Below are positions 1 to 7,414 of a DNA stretch of 16,716 bases, in pieces. Source of the DNA: UBA1723 sp045641625 (GTDB lineage Bacteria > Bacteroidota > Bacteroidia > Bacteroidales > Paludibacteraceae); assembly GCA_045641625.1 (NCBI GenBank), contig JAZUHH010000100.1:1-16716 (forward strand). Direction: 5' to 3'. The position numbers and the translations under genes were made by a program. The number at the start of each line of letters is the position of its first letter. Positions within the stretch are counted from its first letter, which is position 1. The notes beneath the pieces were generated by a model. It was not told the DNA's origin. It saw nothing but the letters and a program-made list of their open reading frames with translations, and made no database searches.

Positions 1-1887
1 CATTATCAGGTCGTTGAACTCATCTACGATAACGACTATATAAGGTAGGAACCTGTGACCGTCCTGCGGGTTGAGTCTGCGCTTCACGAACTTTGCGTTG
101 TACTCCGTAATCTTTTTGCAGTTTGCGTTCTTCAAAAGCTCGTATCTTTCGTCCATCTCTATGCACAGGCTCTCCAACGTAGGCACTGCCATAGACACGT
201 CCGTAATGATAGCGCTCTCTGCCTCCGGAGTCTTAGCCATGAAGTGGTTCACGATAGGCGAATACATAGAGAACTCCACCATCTTGGGGTCAATAAGTAT
301 GAACTTCAGCTCTGCAGGATGCTTCTTATATAGTAGAGAAGTGATGCAGGCGTTCAAAGCCACTGACTTACCCTGTCCAGTAGCTCCGGCGCATATCACG
401 TGAGGGCACTTTGCAAGGTCCACCATAAATATCTCGTTGCTGATGGTCTTTCCAAGCACCATAGGAAGCTCCATCTTGCTCTCCTGGAAAGTCTTGCTTG
501 TCAGCATGTCGTACATAGGCACCATCTTGCGCTTAGTGTCCGGATTAGGCACCTCCACACCCACAGTACCCCTTCCCGGCATTGGTGCGATGATACGTAT
601 TCCGTCTGCGGCAAGACGCATTGCTATATCCTTGCTCAAAGTCTCTATCTTGCTGATTCTCACACCCTCTGCAGGAGTCAGCTCGTACAGAGTCACCGTA
701 GGACCTGCCGTTGCCTTGATGTGGCTGATCTCCACGCCGAACGAGTTAAGTACCGAGATGATCTCTGCGCTCTTGGCCTTCACCTCTTCGTCCGATATGC
801 TGTCCGTGTCAGGGTATTTTGTAAGCAGGTCAACCGACGGAGCCTTATAGAACTCAAGGTCCTTTGTCGGATCGTAAGGCTCGAGCATGTTCTCTGCAGT
901 CTCGTCAGTCACACCGTTGTCGATTTCGAGTGTTGTCTCACCCTCCTCGTCCTCTGCGCCTGGCTGCTCGATCTCAGCCTTGACCACCTCAGGTCTGTCG
1001 ATCTCTATTGTCATCTCCTCCCTTTTAGTCGGAGCCGGCTGTTCAACTTCCTCTTTTGCAGGCACTTTCTCTACCACAGGCTCGAACTCCACCTTCACTT
1101 CTGGTTCCTTCTCCTGCTTGGTTTCCTTCTGAGGTTCAGTTTCGACCTTCTCCTCCTCTACTGCCATAGGCTGGTTTGCCGGCGCCTCGTTCTTCTGCTC
1201 CTCCTCTTCCTTTTCCTTGGCTTCGTCCTGTTCAGCCTTTTTAGCCTCCATCTTGTCCTCCAAGGACTTGAACTTAGCCATGATCTTGTCCGCTATCGAA
1301 GGGAAGTTGTATATCACCACGGCTGTTGTCACAAGGATTATCAGTATGAATGTGAAGAAGTTACCGAAGAATCCTGCCATGATATGCGCCAAGGAGTATC
1401 CTATGGATCCGCCCCAGTATATAGACGAGTCCTCGTAAATTCCCTTGAAGAAGAATCCCAATGTCACACTGCCTATAACAAGTCCGAAGGCAGTAAGCTC
1501 TCCCAACTTGAAAAGGTTGAGCTTCGTGTGTATCAGCGACTTCACACCACACGCCATGATGAACAGACCTATCAGCAATGACGATATTCCGAACGTCTTG
1601 TTGATAAGAATGTCCGATATGTATGCACCCGTGAAGCCTCCGCCGTTTGAAATTTCGCTTTCTATTTCGCTTGTGGCGATGGTGTCATGTGAGTAGATCA
1701 GCGATTGGTCGGCATATCCGTTGATCAGGAATGAGATCATGGACACCAGCAAAAACAAGCCAAGAAACACGCAGACCAGACCTGCGACAATCCTTGTGCC
1801 CGACGAAGTGAAGAAACCCTTTAGCTTAGCCGCCTTCTCTCCCTTTGCCTTCGTCTTGGTATTTTTTTCATTAGATTCGTCTGCCAT
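1..1887 (-). CDS. ftsK: DNA translocase FtsK (N-terminal 629 residues; 3' end outside window)
   Basis: Septal DNA pump that moves chromosome ends and dimer junctions through the closing division site. The reading frame runs open to the window edge, so the rest of the motor and the gamma DNA-reading domain are missing. The N-terminus has four predicted membrane helices (about residues 32-54, 99-115, 128-146, 166-191). A long linker rich in Glu, Lys and Pro follows (about 205-370), then the beta/alpha motor. Walker A is GATGQGKS at 501-508, and Walker B ends in VVIVDEF with D622-E623. The ATG at 1887 follows a stop-free but gene-free leader, and a consensus Bacteroidetes promoter lies about 50-80 nt upstream. 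The next gene upstream is an unrelated acetyltransferase with a terminator-like hairpin between them, so ftsK is probably transcribed alone. Identification is firm; only the C-terminus is unseen. Confidence 0.96.
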   Translation of the reverse strand, partial: MADESNEKNTKTKAKGEKAAKLKGFFTSSGTRIVAGLVCVFLGLFLLVSMISFLINGYADQSLIYSHDTIATSEIESEISNGGGFTGAYISDILINKTFGISSLLIGLFIMACGVKSLIHTKLNLFKLGELTAFGLVIGSVTLGFFFKGIYEDSSIYWGGSIGYSLAHIMAGFFGNFFTFILIILVTTAVVIYNFPSIADKIMAKFKSLEDKMEAKKAEQDEAKEKEEEEQKNEAPANQPMAVEEEKVETEPQKETKQEKEPEVKVEFEPVVEKVPAKEEVEQPAPTKREEMTIEIDRPEVVKAEIEQPGAEDEEGETTLEIDNGVTDETAENMLEPYDPTKDLEFYKAPSVDLLTKYPDTDSISDEEVKAKSAEIISVLNSFGVEISHIKATAGPTVTLYELTPAEGVRISKIETLSKDIAMRLAADGIRIIAPMPGRGTVGVEVPNPDTKRKMVPMYDMLTSKTFQESKMELPMVLGKTISNEIFMVDLAKCPHVICAGATGQGKSVALNACITSLLYKKHPAELKFILIDPKMVEFSMYSPIVNHFMAKTPEAESAIITDVSMAVPTLESLCIEMDERYELLKNANCKKITEYNAKFVKRRLNPQDGHRFLPYIVVIVDEFNDLIM

Positions 1888-1938
1888 TGGAAAACAGTCA
1901 GTTATAGTTAAAATTATCCTTAAAAGTTCTTTGGAATG

Positions 1939-1970
1939 CAAAGATAGTAAAAATTATCGAGCCTGCCAAA
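1939..1970 (-). promoter_or_regulatory. Bacteroidetes-type promoter of ftsK
   Basis: On the minus strand a -33 TTTG (1967-1970) is separated by exactly 20 nt from a -7 TATCTTTG (1939-1946). This matches the TTTG / 19-21 nt / TAnnTTTG consensus of the Bacteroidetes primary sigma factor. The start point would fall near 1932, giving a leader of about 45 nt before the ftsK ATG. Confidence 0.75.
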
Positions 1971-2016
1971 TCCATGCAGGCCAAATATGTATGTTTTTTT
2001 GAAAAAGTTTCGGGTC

Positions 2017-2041
2017 AAAGGGATAAACCGGCAATCCCTTT
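2017..2041 (-). terminator. Possible terminator after the acetyltransferase
   Basis: An 8-bp perfect stem (AAAGGGAT / ATCCCTTT, 9-nt loop) starts just 3 nt after the stop codon of the acetyltransferase. The T-rich run on the minus strand begins about 10 nt beyond the stem, so it is not a textbook intrinsic terminator. It separates this transcript from the ftsK promoter. Confidence 0.45.
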
Positions 2042-2044
2042 CCG

Positions 2045-2548
2045 CTACTCCGCTCCGTAAACGTATCTGTGCAGAGTCCTTGCCACCTGCTCCGCGTCAA
2101 GTCCGTTGTCCTGTGCCACAAGCAGGTAAAGCGGCACGCTCGGCAGGTTCGCTGAGTATGGCGGCTGTATGTACTCCTTTGAGAGTATCGAGAATCCGTT
2201 TCTGCCATAGAATCCGAGCCTGCGCCCTGACATCTCGTCATCGGGATGCTCAGCCTCGAGCACTATTGGCATGGAGCTGTGCATAGCCTTGAATTCAGAT
2301 AGCGAATGGCTGCCTAATCCGCAGTTTCTTACCTTGTTCTCTATTGCGAAATGCTCTATGTAAACGAACTTGTCGAAAGTCCAGTATGATATGAACCCGA
2401 CGCATCTGCCCTCGTGTCTTATGACCGATATTTCAAAGGGTGAGTCCCCTTCAAGCAGCTGCACCAGACAGTTCCACTCCCTCCTCTCCTCTTCGGGAAA
2501 TGAGTCCGTATAGATTTTCCTTATTGCGCAAAGATCGGAATTTTCCAT
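2045..2548 (-). CDS. GNAT-family N-acetyltransferase
   Basis: A 167-residue single-domain protein of the GCN5-related acetyltransferase fold, which moves an acetyl group from acetyl-CoA to an amine. Motif A, the acetyl-CoA pyrophosphate loop, is VRNCGLGSHSL at 73-83 (R-x-x-G-x-G type). It follows the beta strand YIEHFAIE at 63-70. The motif-B region contains FYGRNGF at 113-119, typical of GNATs. The N-terminus DLCAIRKIYTDSFPEEER is usual for this family. There is no signal peptide, so it acts in the cytoplasm. The substrate cannot be read from the sequence. It starts 13 nt after the stop of the FRG-domain gene and is probably co-transcribed with it. It ends in TAG, which shows that TAG is an ordinary stop here. 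Confidence 0.85.
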   Translation of the reverse strand: MENSDLCAIRKIYTDSFPEEERREWNCLVQLLEGDSPFEISVIRHEGRCVGFISYWTFDKFVYIEHFAIENKVRNCGLGSHSLSEFKAMHSSMPIVLEAEHPDDEMSGRRLGFYGRNGFSILSKEYIQPPYSANLPSVPLYLLVAQDNGLDAEQVARTLHRYVYGAE

Positions 2549-2561
2549 ATTTGTAAATTCT

Positions 2562-3869
2562 TTACATGAACTGGCTCTTGATGTCCTTCATGCAGATTTC
2601 AAGCTCCGGGAAAAGTATTGAGTCGCTAATACCCATAATCTTGAGCTGCTGGATTATCTGGAGCTTGACCTTTTTGTCGATATAGAACCTTACGCACTCG
2701 TATGACTTGATCTTCGGCATCTCCTTGTTTCTTGATGCGCCGAATAGAATGAAAGCTCCGGACTGTATCTTTATTCTCTCGTTGTTGAGTTCTGGCAGTA
2801 CGAAAAGTATCTTCTTCGAGATTGTCTCCACCTCGTCGTCGCTTATGTCCGCCATTCCCGAATGAGCCTTCAGCTCCCTTTTCCACTCGTCGCTCTGGAA
2901 CGAGCTGTACGTGCATTTTGCCAGAGACGAGATCAGAGCCACCTCTCTGTCGTCATGTCGCTTGACCTCGTTCTTCTGCACTATATAGACGTCTATCATG
3001 CCGATGTCGTCCTTGTGGGCGTTGTCCTGGCGGCAGGCGAAGTATAGTGCCACGAGCAGGTTCTGCGTCACGTCCAGCAGTCTTGTCGGCAGTCCGTAGT
3101 GCTGCATCTTGGCAAGCTTAGCGAATACGCTCATTGTGTTCGGGAAGTCCGAGCAGCATCGTCTCTCGACCTCGCTGTACATCTCGTCCTCGTTCTCCAG
3201 GCACTTCAGGTTCTGGTTCCTGTATATTCCGGGCTCCTCCTTGAACGACACTGACGCGGATCCTCTGAAGAAAAGGAAGCTGTTGCTGTTCTTTTCTGTT
3301 ATCTCGGTGATTTTGGTCAGCACATCCTGGAACGAAGACACCTTCATGAATGTTTCGGTCTGGGACAGCGTTCTGTCCTTGTAAAGGCAGTACATCAGCT
3401 TTCCGTCGTTCCTCTTGTACACCACCCACAGATCGACCTCGTGGTTGGCGAACTCCTTTTTTCCTCGCTCCAGTATTCTGTCGAGCTGGATGTATGATCC
3501 GCTGTTTATGAATCCGGACCAGCGTATGTCGTATATGTGTATCTTGTTGTCTTTGTCTCTGGTCACGAAGTCGTAGCTGCCAGAGGACTCGATTATCTCT
3601 TCGCCCCTGATGCTTCCCTCTCTGAGTATATCTACGTATGTTTCCGCCTCCACGCTCCTGACGTGGTGCCTGTACTCCTTTCCGTCGAAGTCCACAAGCC
3701 CCAGGTTCATGAGAATAGAGACCACCCTTCTGGTCGTCGTTTCGGACATTTTGAGCTCCGAACGGAGTCTCTCGTCGGTAATCTCCTGGGAATCCCCTTT
3801 GCAGAAGTCGATAATCTTAGCGGCAAGCTTCAGGTCCTCCACATTCATGGCTTTCGTTTTCATAGGCAT
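2562..3869 (-). CDS. FRG-domain protein with N-terminal winged helix
   Basis: A 435-residue cytoplasmic protein counted from the ATG at 3869; an ATG at 3863 is also possible, and a longer frame would need a TTG at 3890. Residues about 28-65 look like a winged helix-turn-helix. Residues about 95-160 form a predicted alpha/beta segment with DFVTRDKDNKIHIYDIRW, which recalls a PD-(D/E)XK nuclease core in which the Glu-x-Lys is Asp-x-Arg. The C-terminal half is an FRG domain: FFRG at 200-203, QHYGLPTRLLDVTQNLLVALYFA at 256-278 in two overlapping blocks, and the late IQSGAFILFG at 368-377. FRG domains occur in mobile-element and defence-linked proteins, but their activity is poorly known. The gene sits 68 nt after the broken BspA-like gene and 13 nt before the GNAT gene. 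Domain assignment is confident; function is not. Confidence 0.8.
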   Translation of the reverse strand: MPMKTKAMNVEDLKLAAKIIDFCKGDSQEITDERLRSELKMSETTTRRVVSILMNLGLVDFDGKEYRHHVRSVEAETYVDILREGSIRGEEIIESSGSYDFVTRDKDNKIHIYDIRWSGFINSGSYIQLDRILERGKKEFANHEVDLWVVYKRNDGKLMYCLYKDRTLSQTETFMKVSSFQDVLTKITEITEKNSNSFLFFRGSASVSFKEEPGIYRNQNLKCLENEDEMYSEVERRCCSDFPNTMSVFAKLAKMQHYGLPTRLLDVTQNLLVALYFACRQDNAHKDDIGMIDVYIVQKNEVKRHDDREVALISSLAKCTYSSFQSDEWKRELKAHSGMADISDDEVETISKKILFVLPELNNERIKIQSGAFILFGASRNKEMPKIKSYECVRFYIDKKVKLQIIQQLKIMGISDSILFPELEICMKDIKSQFM

Positions 3870-3937
3870 CGGAATTATATGGTTCTGCAATAATAGGGAA
3901 AATTATTCTAAAAGAGAAATTATCTGCATGGAAAATG

Positions 3938-4474
3938 TCAGTACCTCAGGTATTTCACGGACTGCACGTCAATGAACACCTTTTCCGCCAGTCTCATGTA
4001 TTTCGGAGAGTTGTCAACCACAGCGTGCAGCCTTATGCATCCGCTGAACACGTACTTGCCCATAGTCACCACATTGTTGGGTATGAATATTCGCTCCAGA
4101 CTGCTGCAGTACGAGAATCCGTCCTAGCCTATGTTCTTCAGCGTGCCTGGCAGCTCTATATGCTCAAGCGCACTGCAGTACATGAACGCGCTGTCCGCTA
4201 TGGATGTTATGGCGTACTTTCTGCCCTCTATGTCCACCGAGTCGGGGATGATGTACTCTGCCAGTTCCCTGCTTCTGCCTGTTATCTCGGCTGTCGAGTC
4301 CGGCATGATTCTGAATGTCAGGTCTGACGGGTTAGGCTCACCGAAATAGACCTCCTCAACATTCCCTGTTGCGTACCTTACGACTACTCCGTTCCTCTGC
4401 TTCACGAACATCTCTGTAGCCGATACTATGCCGCACAATACCACTGCGGCGAATAGCGAGACTGCTCTCTTCAT
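3938..4474 (-). pseudogene. BspA-like leucine-rich-repeat protein broken by an in-frame TAG
   Basis: The frame opens at the ATG at 4474 with a signal peptide (MKRAVSLFAAVVLCGIVSA) and reads 116 codons to a TAG at 4124-4126. Without any shift it continues as typical LRR_5/BspA repeats (DGFSYCSSLERIFIPNNVV, then GKYVFSGCIRL) and ends at TGA (3938-3940) with SVKYLRY. Read through, it would be 178 residues. That is close to the intact homologue at 5761-6384, which ends in SVTFLR and shares the DSTAE motif. The TAG stands where a charged residue sits in the repeat (IG-x-x-AF), so one substitution from GAG, AAG or CAG explains it. BspA-like proteins are exported and often bind host or bacterial surfaces. 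The truncated product would keep only one and a half repeats. A -7 element (TATCTTTG, 4503-4510) lies upstream. Confidence 0.8.
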
Positions 4475-4502
4475 ATCGTTATAGTTTATTTAGTTTGTCC
4501 GG

Positions 4503-4510
4503 CAAAGATA
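4503..4510 (-). promoter_or_regulatory. -7 promoter element upstream of the broken BspA-like gene
   Basis: TATCTTTG on the minus strand matches TAnnTTTG and lies 28 nt before the ATG at 4474. No good TTTG is present 19-21 nt further upstream, so the promoter is incomplete by consensus. Confidence 0.4.
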
Positions 4511-4564
4511 CAACATATTATGGAATTATGCTGTATTTTTCATGTTGCAGATTCCTGTCTTCTC

Positions 4565-5743
4565 CTATTCGCCGACGCTTTCTGACAACACCTCCATCTT
4601 GAGCATGTATTTCAAGGATGGAGCCTTGCCCTCTGCTGTGTTGTAGAGTGCGTAGTCCTCTGGCGAAGGGTTCCAGTCTATGACAAGGTATATTGACGGA
4701 GATTTTGCGTCATACATAACCAGAACCTGCTGTCCGTCCTCTCCCTTCTGGATGTTTTTGACTGCCCACAGCTTGTCCTCGCTCTGAGTGGCGTTCAGGT
4801 ACAGGAACCTCTCGCCTCTCTTTTCCACCACTGCCGATATTATTCGGTTGTCGCGGTTGTGGAAATGTGCCATATAGTCCGTCATCTGTTCTTTTGTAGC
4901 TACGAACGAGTATTTCATGAGGTTAGTCACCTTTTGGACTGATTTAGCCCCTTGGATGCAGTAGTCGAGCTGTGGTTCCGTAGCCGTGCTTTGAAACATA
5001 TGCTCCCCATAGACCGAGAAGTATCCTCTTTCACCGTAATGTCCCAGTTCCGGAATAATGTACAGGCATTTGTCCTTGGGCAGAATTCTGCTGCCCATTT
5101 CCAATGTTTTTGTTGTGTCGCGAAGCGTCTGCACTTTCGCTGTGGTTCCATATTTCCCCGACTTCCATCCGACTATCTTGGCCGAATATATAGTGCCGTA
5201 TTCCTCTTTCGCCCTGTCATAGAACATAATGCCCTCCACTGACCTGATTCCGTACAGTGTATAAAGAAAGATGAATGTCGAAGATATTGTAATTGTTGAC
5301 ACCCAGGACGGGAATTTGAAATATGCGAGGTTCGAGTCCTGCTTGCCAAAGAACTTCCTCACCAGCCAGCTTATGACGAACACTACAGAGAGTCCGAGCA
5401 AAACCTCCGCGTATATGTTCAGGCGTATATCAAGGTCATGGTAGATTATGATCGACAAACTCAATAGCGTTGAGAATAGAAACAGTATCTTAAGTGAATT
5501 CAATGTAAAATTCGCGATACTGAAGTCCGGCCTGCCAAGTAACGTCCTCACGTACAATCCTGTGGCGAGTATTACAAGGAGTCCGAGCAAAACCTCTGCG
5601 TATATGTTTCCGCATATACCGAGCATGTAGTAGATTCTATAGTGAAACAGGCACAGCACAAAGAATATCTCCAGCTTATGCCTGAATATATAGGCGAAGA
5701 CTCCTGTCTTATTCCCATTCGTATTTTTGAATTCTTCCTCCAT
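4565..5743 (-). CDS. Multi-pass membrane protein with internal duplication, unknown function
   Basis: A 392-residue protein I do not recognise. Residues 20-166 contain about five hydrophobic segments (about 22-42, 46-66, 84-101, 109-129, 148-166), so it is an inner-membrane protein. NIYAEVLLG occurs twice, at 46-54 and 109-117. The surrounding segments align over a 63-residue period: a membrane helix followed by a VRxxxG(R/K)xD loop and an (A)NF/AYF segment. The duplication is also visible in the DNA. The C-terminal 220 residues are soluble, mixed alpha/beta, with no motif I can name. The start ATG follows the purine run AGAGAG directly and lies 17 nt after the stop of the upstream BspA-like gene, so the two are likely one operon. 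The link suggests an envelope role, which is inference only. Confidence 0.75.
   Translation of the reverse strand: MEEEFKNTNGNKTGVFAYIFRHKLEIFFVLCLFHYRIYYMLGICGNIYAEVLLGLLVILATGLYVRTLLGRPDFSIANFTLNSLKILFLFSTLLSLSIIIYHDLDIRLNIYAEVLLGLSVVFVISWLVRKFFGKQDSNLAYFKFPSWVSTITISSTFIFLYTLYGIRSVEGIMFYDRAKEEYGTIYSAKIVGWKSGKYGTTAKVQTLRDTTKTLEMGSRILPKDKCLYIIPELGHYGERGYFSVYGEHMFQSTATEPQLDYCIQGAKSVQKVTNLMKYSFVATKEQMTDYMAHFHNRDNRIISAVVEKRGERFLYLNATQSEDKLWAVKNIQKGEDGQQVLVMYDAKSPSIYLVIDWNPSPEDYALYNTAEGKAPSLKYMLKMEVLSESVGE
5390..5608 (-). repeat. Internal direct repeat inside the membrane-protein gene
   Basis: The 30-nt segment at 5390-5419 recurs at 5579-5608 with one mismatch. The offset is 189 nt, exactly 63 codons, and encodes NIYAEVLLG in both copies. 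The flanking sequence has diverged more, so this is an old duplication with a constrained core or a recently converted one. Confidence 0.8.
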
Positions 5744-5760
5744 CTCTCTTTGTTGTTGGG

Positions 5761-6384
5761 CTACCTCAGAAATGTCACCGACTTCACGCCCTTGAAGGCA
5801 TTTTCTCCGGTCTTGAGTTCGCTCCGGTTGTTGTCTATATGTATTTCAGCCTTGTCGCAGCTGTAGAATGCTCCGTACTCTATTGTCTCGACGCTGTTGG
5901 GTATATGCACATTCACAAGCTCGTCGCAGTCCCAGAATGCGTAGTCTCCTATGCTCTTCAGTCCCTGCGGCATCTTCATGTATATCAGGCTGTAGCAGTC
6001 CTTGAACGCCTCGTCCCCTATCCTCTCAAGGCTCAGAGGCAGAGTCACAAGCTTCAGGCTCTTGCAGTTCTGGAAAGCGAAGTCGCCTATCTCGGTCACA
6101 GTGTTGGGCAGAGATATGTGCATCAGGTCTATGCAGTCCATGAATCCCTGGTAAGCGATCTTGGTCACCGTAAGCCTCTTTCCGTCCAGAAATACCGTCT
6201 GCTCCACGGTTATGGACTCAGCCCCCTTGTTCACGCACCTTGCCTCAGCCGTAGAGTCGGATATTGCCTGGTACTCGACATCCTCTGCTACGGAGTTGGT
6301 GAACAGGACAGTCACCGTCTGCCGAGCCTTTGAGCCTACGCAGAACAGCAGTAGGGAAAGATATGTCAGTATTCTCTTGCTCAT
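5761..6384 (-). CDS. BspA-like leucine-rich-repeat surface protein
   Basis: A 207-residue exported protein. The N-terminal signal peptide is about residues 1-20 (hydrophobic ILTYLSLLLFCVGS). A beta-rich lead segment with DSTAE follows, then about five LRR_5 (BspA/TpLRR) repeats of roughly 23 residues between 75 and 200. The repeat pattern is IGDxAFxxCxxLxxxxxPxxLxxI, seen for example as IGDFAFQNC, IGDEAFKDC and IGDYAFWDC. It is short for a BspA protein and has no obvious sorting or C-terminal secretion domain. Family members often act in adhesion or sit in the periplasm or outer surface. The stop is TAG, 17 nt before the membrane-protein gene. The broken gene at 3938-4474 is its paralogue, and the two flank the membrane-protein gene. 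Confidence 0.88.
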   Translation of the reverse strand: MSKRILTYLSLLLFCVGSKARQTVTVLFTNSVAEDVEYQAISDSTAEARCVNKGAESITVEQTVFLDGKRLTVTKIAYQGFMDCIDLMHISLPNTVTEIGDFAFQNCKSLKLVTLPLSLERIGDEAFKDCYSLIYMKMPQGLKSIGDYAFWDCDELVNVHIPNSVETIEYGAFYSCDKAEIHIDNNRSELKTGENAFKGVKSVTFLR

Positions 6385-6460
6385 GGTTATAGTTTCATCT
6401 TTATATACAAAGAAACTGTTTTTTGTCGGAAATCCGGCAGCTTTTGGTTTTGTTTGGAGT

Positions 6461-7258
6461 CTATTTGGACATGCACTCTATGAACAGGTCTATGTCGTGC
6501 TTCAAGTGCCTGATGTGCAGACCTGCCATGCAGTCCAGGAATATCTCGATATTCTCCTCCTCCCTTGCGTCTGTCAGTGCCTGGATGTACTCTGCCTTGT
6601 CCTCCTTCAGCACTTTAGTCGGCATTGCACCGTATTCCATCTGCAGCAGGTTCATGAGCAGTCGGCTTGTTCTTCCGTTTCCGTCAGCCCAGGGATGTAT
6701 TGTCACAAGCTCGAAATGAGCCCAGAAGCTGAGGTCATATATTGCCGCCAGGTCCGACTTGTCAACCGTCTGGCGACGTCTGTTCAGTTCCTCGCAGAAA
6801 GCCTGCAGTTTCATCGGCACCTTCAGATACGACATGTATGACCTGCCACCCAATCCGGCCGTTACGTTCAGTTTGCGAAGCTCGCCTTTTGCCGAGTTGA
6901 AGTCTCCGCCTATGGAGTGATACTCTCCGCCGGTGCGTGCCATAACCTTGGAAGCAAGGTCAATGAGGCTGTCCACTGTTATCGGTTCGTGCTTTGCGCA
7001 CCGCTTCATTCCATATTCGTATGCTGTCTTCAGGTCAAGGTTCATCATCTGCTCGACTATTGTGCGCCTGCCGCTTGTTAAGCCCTCGTCGAACAGCAGT
7101 TGTGCCTCCACTTCCGTCAGCGTGGAGCCCTCTATGGCTGTAGAGTGTGTGATAAGCGAGTACAGATAGAACTTGTCATAGTCCAACTGTTCGGATATTC
7201 CAAGTTCCCTGTGCTGTTCAAGCAGTTTCTGAAGTATGTTTCTGTTTTCTTCAGTCAT
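6461..7258 (-). CDS. Fic-domain protein (AMPylase type) with built-in inhibitory helix
   Basis: A 265-residue cytoplasmic Fic protein. Family members usually transfer AMP from ATP to hydroxyl side chains of target proteins. The catalytic loop is HPWADGNGRTSR at 188-199, matching HPFx(D/E)GNGRxxR with Trp for Phe; H188 is the catalytic base, and N194 and R199 are phosphate-binding. An N-terminal inhibitory motif S39-T-A-I-E43-G44 fits (S/T)xxxE(G/N). This makes it a class II Fic, where the Glu blocks productive ATP binding and no separate antitoxin is needed. The N-terminal helices (about 1-60) and the Fic core (about 90-205) match standard Fic/DOC proteins of similar length. There is no partner gene within 75 nt on either side. 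A TATCTTTG -7 element at 7288-7295 precedes it by about 30 nt. The target is unknown. Confidence 0.92.
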   Translation of the reverse strand: MTEENRNILQKLLEQHRELGISEQLDYDKFYLYSLITHSTAIEGSTLTEVEAQLLFDEGLTSGRRTIVEQMMNLDLKTAYEYGMKRCAKHEPITVDSLIDLASKVMARTGGEYHSIGGDFNSAKGELRKLNVTAGLGGRSYMSYLKVPMKLQAFCEELNRRRQTVDKSDLAAIYDLSFWAHFELVTIHPWADGNGRTSRLLMNLLQMEYGAMPTKVLKEDKAEYIQALTDAREEENIEIFLDCMAGLHIRHLKHDIDLFIECMSK

Positions 7259-7287
7259 AAGTTTTTCATTCTCCCTCTTTCGTGATA

Positions 7288-7295
7288 CAAAGATA
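7288..7295 (-). promoter_or_regulatory. -7 promoter element of the Fic gene
   Basis: TATCTTTG on the minus strand, 30 nt before the Fic ATG, fits TAnnTTTG. The -33 position has no clear TTTG. The strong terminator at 7341-7384 lies just upstream, so the Fic gene needs its own promoter here. Confidence 0.45.
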
Positions 7296-7340
7296 TAACA
7301 AAAATGCTATAGTTCCCTATTTTTATCCATAAAAGCATAT

Positions 7341-7384
7341 TAAAACAAAAAGGGGGGAGATGCGGCTGCTCGCCGCTCCCCCTT
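7341..7384 (-). terminator. Intrinsic terminator after the 7415-8185 gene
   Basis: A GC-rich hairpin (outer arms AAGGGGGAG / CTCCCCCCTT on the minus strand, inner GCGG/CCGC) is followed directly on that strand by TTTTTGTTTT. It lies about 30 nt after the stop codon of the upstream gene. This is a textbook Rho-independent terminator. Confidence 0.85.
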
Positions 7385-7414
7385 GTTCCCTTCTCTTTTC
7401 ACTTGTTCTCCCGA

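Noticed and set aside
400..1581. 393-codon plus-strand frame
   Set aside because: It is the antisense shadow of ftsK, caused by codon bias; no motif is present.
6400..6445. Hairpin TGCCGGA/TCCGACA between the Fic and BspA-like genes
   Set aside because: The loop is only two bases and no T-run follows on the minus strand, so it is not a credible terminator.
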